From: Pseudomonadota bacterium
GTDB lineage: Bacteria; Myxococcota_A; Polyangia; Polyangiales; Polyangiaceae
NCBI GenBank assembly: GCA_023418705.1
Contig: JAEZYZ010000356.1
Span: forward strand, 1-14,526
Direction: 5' to 3'
Length of the DNA: 14,526 bases
Shown: positions 1 to 6,538 of the stretch, one piece after another
How positions within the stretch are numbered: position 1 is the first letter of the stretch
Layout: every line of letters starts with the position of its first letter
The notes under the pieces: generated by a model
What the model was told of the DNA's origin: nothing
What the model saw: the letters and a program-made list of their open reading frames with translations, nothing else
The model's database searches: none
Made by a program: the position numbers and the translations under genes

Positions 1-222
1 CCCCGCGCCACCGCCATCCGGCGTGGCCCCAGCGCCCCCGCTCGCGGAGGCGCCGCCGCTCGCGGTCGTCCCGCCGCTGCCGCTCGAGGTCCCTCCCGTG
101 CCCGGACTGGCGGGCTCGTTCGAGCACGCCGCCAGGACCAAGGCGCCCGCGCCGGCGAGGCAAGCGAAGCGCCCGGAGGCGTCGCGACGCGCGCCCGAGC
201 GGTCGCCCGTCGATGAGCGCAA
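1..222 (-). CDS. Putative lipoprotein, N-terminal part (runs off left edge)
   Basis: Read on the minus strand, this frame has a hydrophobic stretch ending in a lipobox-like V-L-A-A-C (Cys codon at 126-124). A Gly/Ser/Thr/Ala-rich low-complexity linker follows (C-S-N-E-P-A-S-P-G-T-G-G, then repeated SGG/ASG units). This is the usual layout of myxobacterial secreted or outer-membrane lipoproteins, where a flexible tether precedes a functional domain; that domain lies outside the window. The TTG at 222 puts the cysteine at residue 33, a plausible signal length. An in-frame ATG at 330 would put it at residue 69, too long for a lipoprotein signal. Neither start has a clear Shine-Dalgarno. The gene is divergent from the cytochrome/ebo operon. 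The signal and linker pattern are seen directly; the function is unknown. Confidence 0.6.
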   Translation of the reverse strand, partial: MRSSTGDRSGARRDASGRFACLAGAGALVLAACSNEPASPGTGGTSSGSGGTTASGGASASGGAGATPDGGGAG

Positions 223-453
223 CGAGCACGGAGGATCGAGGGGCGCTTCGACCGACGCGCTTGCGCGCTGACGCGGAAAGATCGTCAAAAGCTGTTTGAA
301 AAGAGGCCGGACAAAAGCGTTATGCACCATCGGCTGCGGACAATAACTTAGCGTCCAGAGTGCCAAAGCCAAATTCGGGGGGCAGCGAATTTCGATCCGC
401 GCTACACCAGCGCGCAGGTCCTCCCGGCGAAGGGAGCGTCGTACAATTTTCCA
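223..453. other. Divergent intergenic region, relatively AT-rich
   Basis: The 231 nt between the left lipoprotein start and the cytochrome start contain no supported gene. The stretch at about 280-360 (runs such as caaaa, ttgaaaa, acaaaa, acaataactta) is clearly richer in A+T than the coding DNA on either side, as expected of a promoter region serving both directions. If the lipoprotein started at the in-frame ATG at 330, part of this stretch would be coding. No operator palindrome or riboswitch could be recognised. Confidence 0.5.
442..447 (+). promoter_or_regulatory. Possible -10 hexamer (TACAAT) next to the cytochrome/ebo operon start
   Basis: TACAAT differs from the consensus TATAAT at one position and ends 6 nt before the ATG at 454. 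If it is used, transcription would begin about at the ATG, giving a leaderless mRNA. No good -35 TTGACA match lies about 17 nt upstream, so this is tentative. A purine-rich gaaggga at about 429-435 is the only Shine-Dalgarno-like alternative, and it sits farther from the ATG than usual. Confidence 0.3.
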
Positions 454-1659
454 ATGGTAATGGTAACTTGCGTCCCGGATCGGCGCGGCCTCGGCGGAGC
501 GGCGCTCGGGCACTTTCCGTGGCGCGCGCTGCTCGGCGCGGCGCTGCTCGGTGCCCCTGCCTGCGGCAGCGACGGCGCACCGGATGGGACGCCCGAGGCC
601 GGCGCGCAGGCGCCGAACGACGCGAGCGGCGACGCCGATACCGCACCCGCACGGGACGCGGGCGATGCCAGCGTCTCCGAAGCGGGGAGCGCGCCGGACG
701 CCGGCGCCGACGCCGACGCCGGGGACGCGGCGAGCGGCGAGTATCCAGCGCAGCTCTCGCAGGCTGGTTTGTACAGCGACATCGCCTCCGAGACGCTGGC
801 ACCCGGTGTGGTGGCCTACCGCCCGCGCTACGAGCTCTGGTCGGATGGGGCGGAGAAGCGCCGCTGGCTGTTTCTGCCGGAAGGCGCCACCATCGACTCG
901 AGCGATCCAGATTTTTGGCATTTCCCGGTGGGCACCAAAGCGTTCAAGGAGTTCGTGCGCGACGGGGTGCGCGTCGAGACGCGGCTGGTGCACAAGGCGG
1001 GACCTGGCGACGCGGACTGGGTGATGGTGGCCTACCAGTGGAACGCGGCGCAAACCGACGCCTTCCCGGTCCCCGACGGCGTCACCGACGCCTCCGGCAC
1101 CGAGCACGACATCCCGAGCCAGATGGATTGCGTGTTCTGTCATGAAAAGCTGAGCGGTCGGCTGCTCGGGGTGGGCGCGATCCAGCTCGGCCACGACGAC
1201 GGCGATCTGACGCTGCGCAGCCTGGTGGAGTCCGGGCGGCTCAGTCACCCGCCGGACGACGTCGCGCCCGCCCTCCCAGGCGACGCCAGCGCTCAGGCCG
1301 CCCTCGGCTACCTGCACGCCAACTGCGGCACGTGCCACAATCCGACCTCGAGCGCGTTCCTGCGCACGGATCTCGACACCTGGCTCCGCGTGGGGGCGCT
1401 CTCGAGCGTGCAGGCGACGGCCCTCTACCAGACCGCGGTGGGTGTCGAGAACGACACCCTGTTCTCGACCAGCCCCCTCCGCATCGCGCCCGGCAGCACG
1501 ACCGACAGCGAGATCTACCGTCGCATGACCTTGCGCACCCAGCGCGGCATGCCCCCGCTCGGCACCGAGCTGCTCGACGACGCGGGGCTCGCCGCCGTCA
1601 GCGCGTTCATCCTCGGGCTCGACGGGGCCAGCAGCGGCGCCTCGGGGAGCGGTCCATGA
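454..1659 (+). CDS. Diheme c-type cytochrome-like lipoprotein, SO2930/HNE_0200 family
   Basis: A 401-aa exported electron-transfer protein. Residues 22-37 form a short hydrophobic segment ending in A-P-A-C (imperfect lipobox, Cys37). An Ala/Asp/Gly/Glu linker follows to about residue 97. The globular part has two c-type heme sites: C-V-F-C-H at 226-230 and C-G-T-C-H at 291-295. M366 in M-P-P-L-G is a possible axial ligand. Features recalled for SO2930-type diheme proteins are present: L-W-S-D-G-A-E-K-R near 128-136, H-F-P-V-G-T-K at 156-162, E-T-R-L-V at 175-179, Y-Q-W-N near 194, and Y-L-H-A-N before the second heme. The ATG at 454 is chosen; an in-frame ATG at 460 is equally possible. The stop overlaps the eboD start (ATGA), so the gene leads the ebo operon. 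The heme sites are seen, the family call is from memory of its pattern, and a role in ebo metabolism is inference. Confidence 0.85.
   Translation: MVMVTCVPDRRGLGGAALGHFPWRALLGAALLGAPACGSDGAPDGTPEAGAQAPNDASGDADTAPARDAGDASVSEAGSAPDAGADADAGDAASGEYPAQLSQAGLYSDIASETLAPGVVAYRPRYELWSDGAEKRRWLFLPEGATIDSSDPDFWHFPVGTKAFKEFVRDGVRVETRLVHKAGPGDADWVMVAYQWNAAQTDAFPVPDGVTDASGTEHDIPSQMDCVFCHEKLSGRLLGVGAIQLGHDDGDLTLRSLVESGRLSHPPDDVAPALPGDASAQAALGYLHANCGTCHNPTSSAFLRTDLDTWLRVGALSSVQATALYQTAVGVENDTLFSTSPLRIAPGSTTDSEIYRRMTLRTQRGMPPLGTELLDDAGLAAVSAFILGLDGASSGASGSGP
1644..1649 (+). promoter_or_regulatory. Shine-Dalgarno for eboD
   Basis: GGGGAG ends 6 nt before the ATG at 1656, inside the 3' end of the cytochrome gene. 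It supports 1656 as the start rather than the longer frame that opens at 1332, and it fits reinitiation at the ATGA overlap. Confidence 0.6.
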
Positions 1660-2864
1660 CGCTCGCCGTGCGGACCGTAGAGCAACGGATCGTCGTGCGG
1701 CTCGACTACCCGGTGGTCTTCACCGAAGACGTGCTCGCGCCCGAACAATCGGTGCTCTCGGAGGTGATCGGGCGGCTCGAGCCGCACAAACGACAGCGAT
1801 GTTTCTTCGTGATCGACGACGGCGTGGCGCGAGCGTGGCCGCACCTGACGGAGCGCATCCGCCGCTACGTGCTCGCCCATGCCGAGAGGCTCGAGCTCGT
1901 CGGGGAGCCGCTGGTGGTGCCCGGCGGGGAGGCTTGCAAGAACGACGCGCGCGGCGTGGACCGCGTGCACCGCGCCGTCCACGAGCTCAAGCTCGACCGG
2001 CACGCGACCATCGTGGTGATTGGGGGAGGCGCCGTGCTCGACATGGTCGGCTACGCCGCCGCGACCGCGCACCGCGGGGTTCGGCTGGTGCGCCTGCCGA
2101 CGACCGTGCTCGGGCAGAACGACTCCGGCGTCGGCGTCAAGAACGGCATCAACGCCTTCGGCAAGAAGAACTTCCTGGGCTGCTTCCAGGCGCCCTTCGC
2201 CGTCGTCAACGACGCCGCGTTCCTGTCCACGCTCAGCGACCGCGACCGGCGCGCCGGCATGGCCGAGGCCGTGAAGGTGGCGCTGATCCGTGACGCCGCG
2301 TTCTTCGCGTGGCTCGAGCAGCACGCCCCCGAGCTCCGGCGGTTCGAGCCGCGGGCGTTGGCCGAGCTCGTCGAGCGCGGCGCCCGGCTCCACCTCGAGC
2401 ACATCCGCACCTCGGGCGATCCTTTCGAGCTCGGGACGGCACGCCCGCTCGATTTCGGTCACTGGTCGGCGCACAAGCTCGAGAGCTTGACCGATTTCGA
2501 GCTCCGCCACGGCGAGGCGGTGGCGATCGGCGTCGCGCTGGACACCCTCTACTCGGTGCGGGCCGGCCACCTGCGCGCGGCGGAGGGAGCCCGGGTGCTG
2601 CGCTTGCTCGAAGAGCTCGGGCTGCCGATCTGGCACCCGGCGCTCGAGCTCGGTCGAGCTCTGGGCCGGCGCGCCGTCCTGCAAGGGCTCGAGGAGTTTC
2701 GCGAGCACCTCGGGGGCGAGCTGACGCTCACCTTGCTCGCCGCGATCGGCGCCGGCTTCGAGGTGCACGAGCTGGACCTGGTCCTGCTCGAGGCGTGCTT
2801 CCTGGAGCTCCAGCGCCGCGCGGCGCGCGAGGCCCCTCCAGCGGCCGAGGCGATCGCGCGCTGA
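1656..2864 (+). CDS. eboD: EboD: sugar phosphate cyclase, 3-dehydroquinate synthase-like
   Basis: A 402-aa member of the dehydroquinate synthase-like superfamily (NAD-dependent, metal-dependent cyclisation of a sugar phosphate), cytoplasmic. The NAD-binding loop G-G-G-A-V-L-D-M-V-G is at 123-132, followed by L-P-T-T-V-L-G-Q-N-D-S at 147-157 and V-K-N-G-I-N near 161-166. Likely metal ligands are E204 (G-M-A-E-A-V-K), H269 (L-D-F-G-H) and H285 (R-H-G-E-A-V), with H273 as the second catalytic-site His. Unlike AroB, which has L-N-x-G-H-T, this protein reads L-D-F-G-H-W, so shikimate-pathway activity is unlikely. The start at 1656 overlaps the cytochrome stop by 4 bp, and eboC follows after 4 nt. 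Its place in a complete ebo set supports EboD over other cyclases. The substrate is unknown. Confidence 0.9.
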   Translation: MTLAVRTVEQRIVVRLDYPVVFTEDVLAPEQSVLSEVIGRLEPHKRQRCFFVIDDGVARAWPHLTERIRRYVLAHAERLELVGEPLVVPGGEACKNDARGVDRVHRAVHELKLDRHATIVVIGGGAVLDMVGYAAATAHRGVRLVRLPTTVLGQNDSGVGVKNGINAFGKKNFLGCFQAPFAVVNDAAFLSTLSDRDRRAGMAEAVKVALIRDAAFFAWLEQHAPELRRFEPRALAELVERGARLHLEHIRTSGDPFELGTARPLDFGHWSAHKLESLTDFELRHGEAVAIGVALDTLYSVRAGHLRAAEGARVLRLLEELGLPIWHPALELGRALGRRAVLQGLEEFREHLGGELTLTLLAAIGAGFEVHELDLVLLEACFLELQRRAAREAPPAAEAIAR

Positions 2865-2868
2865 AGCC

Positions 2869-3750
2869 ATGAACGCCCGCGCCTGGCTCGAGCTCTGCCG
2901 CGCCCCGAACGTGTTCACGGCCGTCGCCAACGTCGCCGCGGGCGTGCTGCTCGCGCGCCTCGGCGGCTTCGAGGCGCGCGATCTGCTGCTGCTGCTCGCG
3001 TCGGCCGCCCTCTACCTCTCCGGGATGATCCTCAACGACGTCTTCGATCGGAAGATCGACGCCATCGAGCGCACCACCCGGCCCATCCCCTCGAAAAGGA
3101 TCGGCGTGCGCGCCGCCGCCCTCGCCGGCGGGTCGCTGGCGCTGCTCGCGCTCGCCGCGGCGGCGCTGCACGGCCTCGCTCCGCTGCTGGTCGCGCTCGC
3201 CCTGGTTGGCTGCATCATCGCCTACGACGCTTGGCTCAAGGACTCGATCGCCGGCCCCTTCACGATGGGCGGCTGCCGAGCGCTCAATCTCTTGCTCGGC
3301 CTGTCCGTCGCGAGCTGGGCCAGCCCTTGGGTCTTGTCGGCGCCCCTGGCGCTGGGCGCCTTCACCACCGCCGTCACCTTCTTGTCACGTTTGGAGGTCC
3401 ACGGCGCCGGGCACGCCCGGCCATTCGTGGGGGCCGCGGGGGCGACGTACCTCGCCGCGGTGGCAGCGGCGATCGCGCTCAGCGTCGCGCTGTCCGCTTC
3501 GGCGGTGGCGCTCGTGGCCGCTCTGGCGTTGAGCCTGTTCCTGCTCGTGCGCGGCGTCCGGCTCTACCGGCCCTTGTGGAGCTCGGCCGAGGCGCCGCTC
3601 GTCGGCCGGGCCATCGGCGGCTCGATCCTGCTGATGCCGGCGCTGGACGCGCTGTTCGTCGCGGCCGCGGGTCAGCTCGTCGGCGCGGCGCTCGTGTTCG
3701 CGCTGACGCTCCCGGCGCTGCTGCTCAAGCGCTGGTTTTACATGACTTGA
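2869..3750 (+). CDS. eboC: EboC: UbiA-family prenyltransferase
   Basis: A 293-aa integral membrane protein, rich in Leu/Ala/Val and with about eight or nine apparent transmembrane segments, as in UbiA-type prenyltransferases. The first Asp-rich motif N-D-V-F-D-R-K-I-D is at 56-64 and binds prenyl diphosphate through Mg2+ in this family; R-P-I-P-S follows at 71-75. The second motif is Y-D-A-W-L-K-D at 119-125, followed by G-P-F-T-M-G-G-C-R-A-L-N, typical of the EboC branch. In UbiA enzymes the reaction joins an isoprenoid diphosphate to an acceptor at the membrane; the acceptor here is unknown and could be the EboD product. It begins 4 nt after eboD, with only a weak gaag upstream, so coupling is likely. 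The family call is firm; substrate assignments are inference. Confidence 0.9.
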   Translation: MNARAWLELCRAPNVFTAVANVAAGVLLARLGGFEARDLLLLLASAALYLSGMILNDVFDRKIDAIERTTRPIPSKRIGVRAAALAGGSLALLALAAAALHGLAPLLVALALVGCIIAYDAWLKDSIAGPFTMGGCRALNLLLGLSVASWASPWVLSAPLALGAFTTAVTFLSRLEVHGAGHARPFVGAAGATYLAAVAAAIALSVALSASAVALVAALALSLFLLVRGVRLYRPLWSSAEAPLVGRAIGGSILLMPALDALFVAAAGQLVGAALVFALTLPALLLKRWFYMT

Positions 3751-3772
3751 AGGCCGTCGTACGTTTCGGGCC

Positions 3773-4423
3773 ATGACGGCGACGGTCATCGACGCGCTGC
3801 TCGCCCGCGTCGCTCGGGCGAGCGCGCCAGGCGAGCGCTGGCTCCGGGAGCAGATCCAGCTCCTCCAGCCCAACCCCGACCCCGCGCGGCTCGCCCGCGC
3901 GTTCGCTGCCGCGCCGCGCCAGGTGGGCAGGGGGCCGCTTTCCGAAGCGCCGCCGCTGGACTCGAAGCTGGGCGCGGTGCCCACCCCCGCATGGACCGCG
4001 GGCGACGCCGGGCGGGTCGCGCTGCTGCTCGCCTTCGCCGCCGCGGCCGGCGGCTGGAGGGCGGGCGTCGACGCGCTCTACACGACCGCCGACTCCGCCG
4101 AGAAGTCGGCGATCGCGCGGGCGTTGCCCTGGCTCGGGGCCGAGGAGCTGCTGCCGCTCGCCCTGGACATCGGCCGCACCAACGAAGCGACCCTGTTTTC
4201 GGCGCTCGCGCTCGACAACCCTTATCCCGCCGCGGTCTACCCCGAGCTCGAGTTCAACAAGTTGGTTTTGAAGGTCACTTTTCTGAAGCTGCCCCTGGCG
4301 CGTGTGCTGGGACTCAGCGAGCGCGCCAATCCGGAGCTGTCGCGCATGGCGAGCGACTACCTGCAGGAGCAACGGGCCGCGGGGCGGGAGGTCGCGCCGG
4401 ATCTCCACCAGTTGATCCGCTGA
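3773..4423 (+). CDS. eboA: EboA domain protein
   Basis: A 216-aa protein with no signal peptide or transmembrane helix. It is recognised by its C-terminal half: D-N-P-Y-P-A near 148-153, Y-P-E-L-E-F-N-K-L-V-L-K at about 156-167, L-P-L-A-R-V-L-G-L, then N-P-E-L-S-R-M-A near 186-193 and a final R-A-A-G-R-E-V-A-P-D-L block. These are hallmarks of EboA proteins, which are mostly helical and have no established biochemical function. The N-terminal 60 residues look variable. It follows eboC by 22 nt without an obvious Shine-Dalgarno and precedes eboB by 73 nt, the longest gap inside the cluster. The family was identified from conserved motifs and from its position among the other ebo genes. Confidence 0.85.
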   Translation: MTATVIDALLARVARASAPGERWLREQIQLLQPNPDPARLARAFAAAPRQVGRGPLSEAPPLDSKLGAVPTPAWTAGDAGRVALLLAFAAAAGGWRAGVDALYTTADSAEKSAIARALPWLGAEELLPLALDIGRTNEATLFSALALDNPYPAAVYPELEFNKLVLKVTFLKLPLARVLGLSERANPELSRMASDYLQEQRAAGREVAPDLHQLIR

Positions 4424-4473
4424 GCGGCCCCCGGGTGCCGCGGTTGCCCCGGTGCGGCCCCGAGACTACTTTT

Positions 4474-4489
4474 CTCCTTCCGCGAGGAG
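4474..4489 (+). promoter_or_regulatory. eboB Shine-Dalgarno inside a small inverted repeat
   Basis: GAGGAG at 4484-4489 lies 7 nt before the ATG at 4497 and fixes that start. CTCCT at 4474-4478 is perfectly complementary to AGGAG at 4485-4489, with a 6-nt loop region, so the ribosome site could be masked in a short hairpin. The stem is only 5 bp and may be chance. Confidence 0.4.
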
Positions 4490-4496
4490 CGCGCCC

Positions 4497-5375
4497 ATGA
4501 AGTTGTTCGACCCGCACATCCACATGACCTCCCGCACCACCGATGACTACGAGCGGATGGCCGCCGCCGGCATCGTGGGTGTGGTCGAGCCGGCGTTTTG
4601 GCTCGGTCAGCCGCGCACGCAGGTCGGCAGCTTCATCGACTATTTCAACTCCTTGATCGGCTGGGAGCGCTTTCGGGCGAGCCAGTTCGGCATCGCGCAT
4701 TTTTGCACGATCGCGCTCAACCCGAAGGAAGCCAATGATCCGGGGCTGGCAAAGCCCGTGCTCGACGTGATGCCCGGCTACTTGCCCAAGGACAGCGTGG
4801 TGGCGGTCGGCGAGATCGGGTTCGACGACGTCACCCCCGCTGAAGAGCAGGCATTTTTGGCTCAAATCGAGCTTGCGATCGAGCACGATCTGCCGGTTTT
4901 GATCCACACCCCACACCGCGACAAAAAGCGGGGCACGGAGCGCACGCTCGCGGTGGTGCGGGCGTCGGGCATCGACGAGTCCCGCGTGCTCGTCGACCAC
5001 AACAACGAAGAGACGCTGCCGCTGGTCCGCCGGACCGGGTGCTGGGCGGGCCACTCGATCTACCCGGACACGAAGATGACCGAAGAGCGGATGGTGGCGC
5101 TCCTTCAGCAGTACGGCACCGATCGCATGATCGTCAACAGCGCCGCCGACTGGGGCAAGAGCGACCCGCTCAAGGTGCCGCAGACGGCGCGCGCCATGCG
5201 CCAGGCGGGGTTCTCCGAGGCGGACATCGGCCGCGTGCTCTTCGACAACCCCGTCGCGTTCTTCGCCCAGTCGGGCAAGCTCGATCCGAGCGCGCTGGTC
5301 TCTCGATCCGTCGACCAGTCCGCCCTGTTCGAGGGCAACTCCGTCCTGCGCGGCCAGGAGCCCGTGCGGCGTTGA
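4497..5375 (+). CDS. eboB: EboB: TatD-like metal-dependent hydrolase
   Basis: A 292-aa TIM-barrel hydrolase of the amidohydrolase superfamily, TatD-like branch. The metal-site pattern is complete: H7-x-H9 in F-D-P-H-I-H-M, E106 in V-G-E-I-G-F-D, H137 and H140 in L-I-H-T-P-H, H168 in V-D-H-N-N-E, and D218 in S-A-A-D-W-G. It is probably cytoplasmic, since no signal is seen. The start at 4497 is preferred to the in-frame codon at 4452 because GAGGAG sits 7 nt upstream and the protein then begins M-K-L-F-D-P-H-I-H. The stop TGA overlaps the TTG of eboE. The name TatD refers to a DNase family, but inside ebo clusters this protein is taken to act on a small molecule; the substrate is unknown. Confidence 0.9.
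   Translation: MKLFDPHIHMTSRTTDDYERMAAAGIVGVVEPAFWLGQPRTQVGSFIDYFNSLIGWERFRASQFGIAHFCTIALNPKEANDPGLAKPVLDVMPGYLPKDSVVAVGEIGFDDVTPAEEQAFLAQIELAIEHDLPVLIHTPHRDKKRGTERTLAVVRASGIDESRVLVDHNNEETLPLVRRTGCWAGHSIYPDTKMTEERMVALLQQYGTDRMIVNSAADWGKSDPLKVPQTARAMRQAGFSEADIGRVLFDNPVAFFAQSGKLDPSALVSRSVDQSALFEGNSVLRGQEPVRR
5356..5360 (+). promoter_or_regulatory. Candidate Shine-Dalgarno for eboE
   Basis: AGGAG within the end of eboB, 11 nt before TTG at 5372. The spacing is somewhat long, but it is the only purine-rich block near the start. Confidence 0.4.
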
Positions 5376-6538
5376 CGCGCCTGCTTTGTTATTGTGCCAA
5401 CGTGCGCCCGGGCGAGACGCTCGCGGAGGTGCTCGCGGCGTGCCGCGACGTGGCCGGAGCGGTGCGGCGCGAGCTTCTCGCCGACCGGCTCGGGCTCGGG
5501 TTGTGGCTGTCGCAGAGCGCGCTGACAGAGCTCCGCGCGCAAGGGACCGCGCGCCTGAAGGAGACCCTCGACGCGCAAGGCTTGTACTGTTTTACGCTGA
5601 ACGGCTTCCCCTACGGCGACTTCCACGCGCCGGTGGTCAAACACGCCGTGTACGCGCCGGACTGGACGACGCCGGCGCGCCAGCGCTACAGCCTGGAGCT
5701 GGCCGAGGCGCTGACCGAGCTGCTACCGGCGGAGGTCACCGCCGGCACGATCTCGAGCCTGCCCATCGGACACCGAACGCGGCTGGCCGCAGGGGCGCGC
5801 CCCGCGGCGGCGGAGCGGCTCTGCGCGCTGGCCGAAGACCTCCGGCGCCTCGCCGATCGCAGCGGCAAGCCCATCCGGCTGTGCCTCGAGCCGGAGCCCG
5901 GCTGCGAGCTCGAGACCACTGCCGACGCGATCCGGTTCTTCACCCAGGACCTGCCCGCGGCCGCTCGCCGCACGGCGACCTCGACCGCGGCCGTCGAGCA
6001 GCACCTGGGCGTGTGCTTCGACACCTGCCACCAGGCGCTGGCGTTCGAGGACCCGGCAGCGTCGCTGGCGGCGCTCGAAGCCGCGGGCGTCACCGTCGGC
6101 AAGCTGCAGCTCTCGAGCGCCCTCGAGCTCTCCGATCCGAGCTCGGCCGAAGCACGCCACGCGCTCGCCGCGTTCGACGAGCCCCGCTACCTGCACCAGG
6201 TCCGCGCGCGCGCCCGCGACGGCCGCGTGATCGGGGTGGACGATCTCGATCAGGCGCACGCGCTGCCGCAAGACACCCCCTGGCGCGTCCACTTCCACGT
6301 CCCGATCCACCGCGCCGGGGTGGGGCCGCTCGGCACGACGCGGCCGGTGCTCGAACAGACGCTCGAGCACATCGTGAAGCTCGAGACGCCCCCGCACCTG
6401 GAGGTCGAGACCTACACTTGGAGCGTGCTCCCAGAAGCGGAGCGACCGCGGGACGCCGCCGGCCTCGCGCGCGGGCTCGCCGAGGAGCTGCGTTGGGCCG
6501 CCCAAACGTGCGGCGTGCCGTTTGGAGCCACCGCATGA
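5372..6538 (+). CDS. eboE: EboE: xylose isomerase-like TIM-barrel protein
   Basis: A 388-aa protein of the sugar isomerase/AP-endonuclease-2 type TIM-barrel group. Residues 6-16 (C-Y-C-A-N-V-R-P-G-E-T) and L-N-G-F-P-Y-G at 76-82 followed by A-P-D-W-T-T are EboE hallmarks. Likely metal or substrate ligands are E173 in C-L-E-P-E-P-G, D217 and H220 in C-F-D-T-C-H, the H-F-H-V-P-I-H block at 307-313, and E346 in V-E-T-Y-T-W. The reading frame is open far upstream, but that part is a shadow of eboB. Starting at TTG 5372 keeps the conserved N-terminus and gives a 4-bp overlap (TTGA) with the eboB stop; the next candidate, GTG near 5402, would remove it. The stop overlaps the eboF ATG. The reaction is unknown, with isomerisation or epimerisation of a sugar-like intermediate inferred. 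Confidence 0.88.
   Translation: MTRLLCYCANVRPGETLAEVLAACRDVAGAVRRELLADRLGLGLWLSQSALTELRAQGTARLKETLDAQGLYCFTLNGFPYGDFHAPVVKHAVYAPDWTTPARQRYSLELAEALTELLPAEVTAGTISSLPIGHRTRLAAGARPAAAERLCALAEDLRRLADRSGKPIRLCLEPEPGCELETTADAIRFFTQDLPAAARRTATSTAAVEQHLGVCFDTCHQALAFEDPAASLAALEAAGVTVGKLQLSSALELSDPSSAEARHALAAFDEPRYLHQVRARARDGRVIGVDDLDQAHALPQDTPWRVHFHVPIHRAGVGPLGTTRPVLEQTLEHIVKLETPPHLEVETYTWSVLPEAERPRDAAGLARGLAEELRWAAQTCGVPFGATA
6524..6527 (+). promoter_or_regulatory. Shine-Dalgarno for eboF
   Basis: GGAG lies 7 nt before the ATG at 6535, inside the end of eboE. It supports this start over the long upstream extension of the same frame. Confidence 0.5.

Noticed and set aside
23..271. Plus-strand Pro/Ala-rich open frame at the left edge
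   Set aside because: The minus strand of the same DNA shows a lipobox and a Gly/Ser linker; the plus frame is its Pro/Ala-rich mirror.
360..1145. Plus-strand Arg-rich frame overlapping the cytochrome gene
   Set aside because: The encoded protein is mostly Arg/Gly/Ala repeats, while the overlapping frame has two CxxCH sites and a signal region.
1656..2864. aroB (3-dehydroquinate synthase of the shikimate pathway)
   Set aside because: There is no shikimate gene nearby, the L-N-x-G-H-T motif is altered to L-D-F-G-H-W, and it sits within a full ebo set.
1515..2930. Long minus-strand open frame opposite eboD
   Set aside because: Low-complexity, Arg/Glu/His-rich composition with no domain. It is the antisense shadow of eboD, common in very GC-rich DNA.
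4497..5375. Housekeeping TatD DNase
   Set aside because: The metal residues fit the fold, but the operon context and EboB-type segments indicate the ebo paralogue rather than the DNase.
5386..6534. Upstream extension of the eboF frame
   Set aside because: It lies entirely over eboE in another frame, is Arg/Gly-rich, and lacks EboF similarity. The ATG at 6535 has a Shine-Dalgarno.
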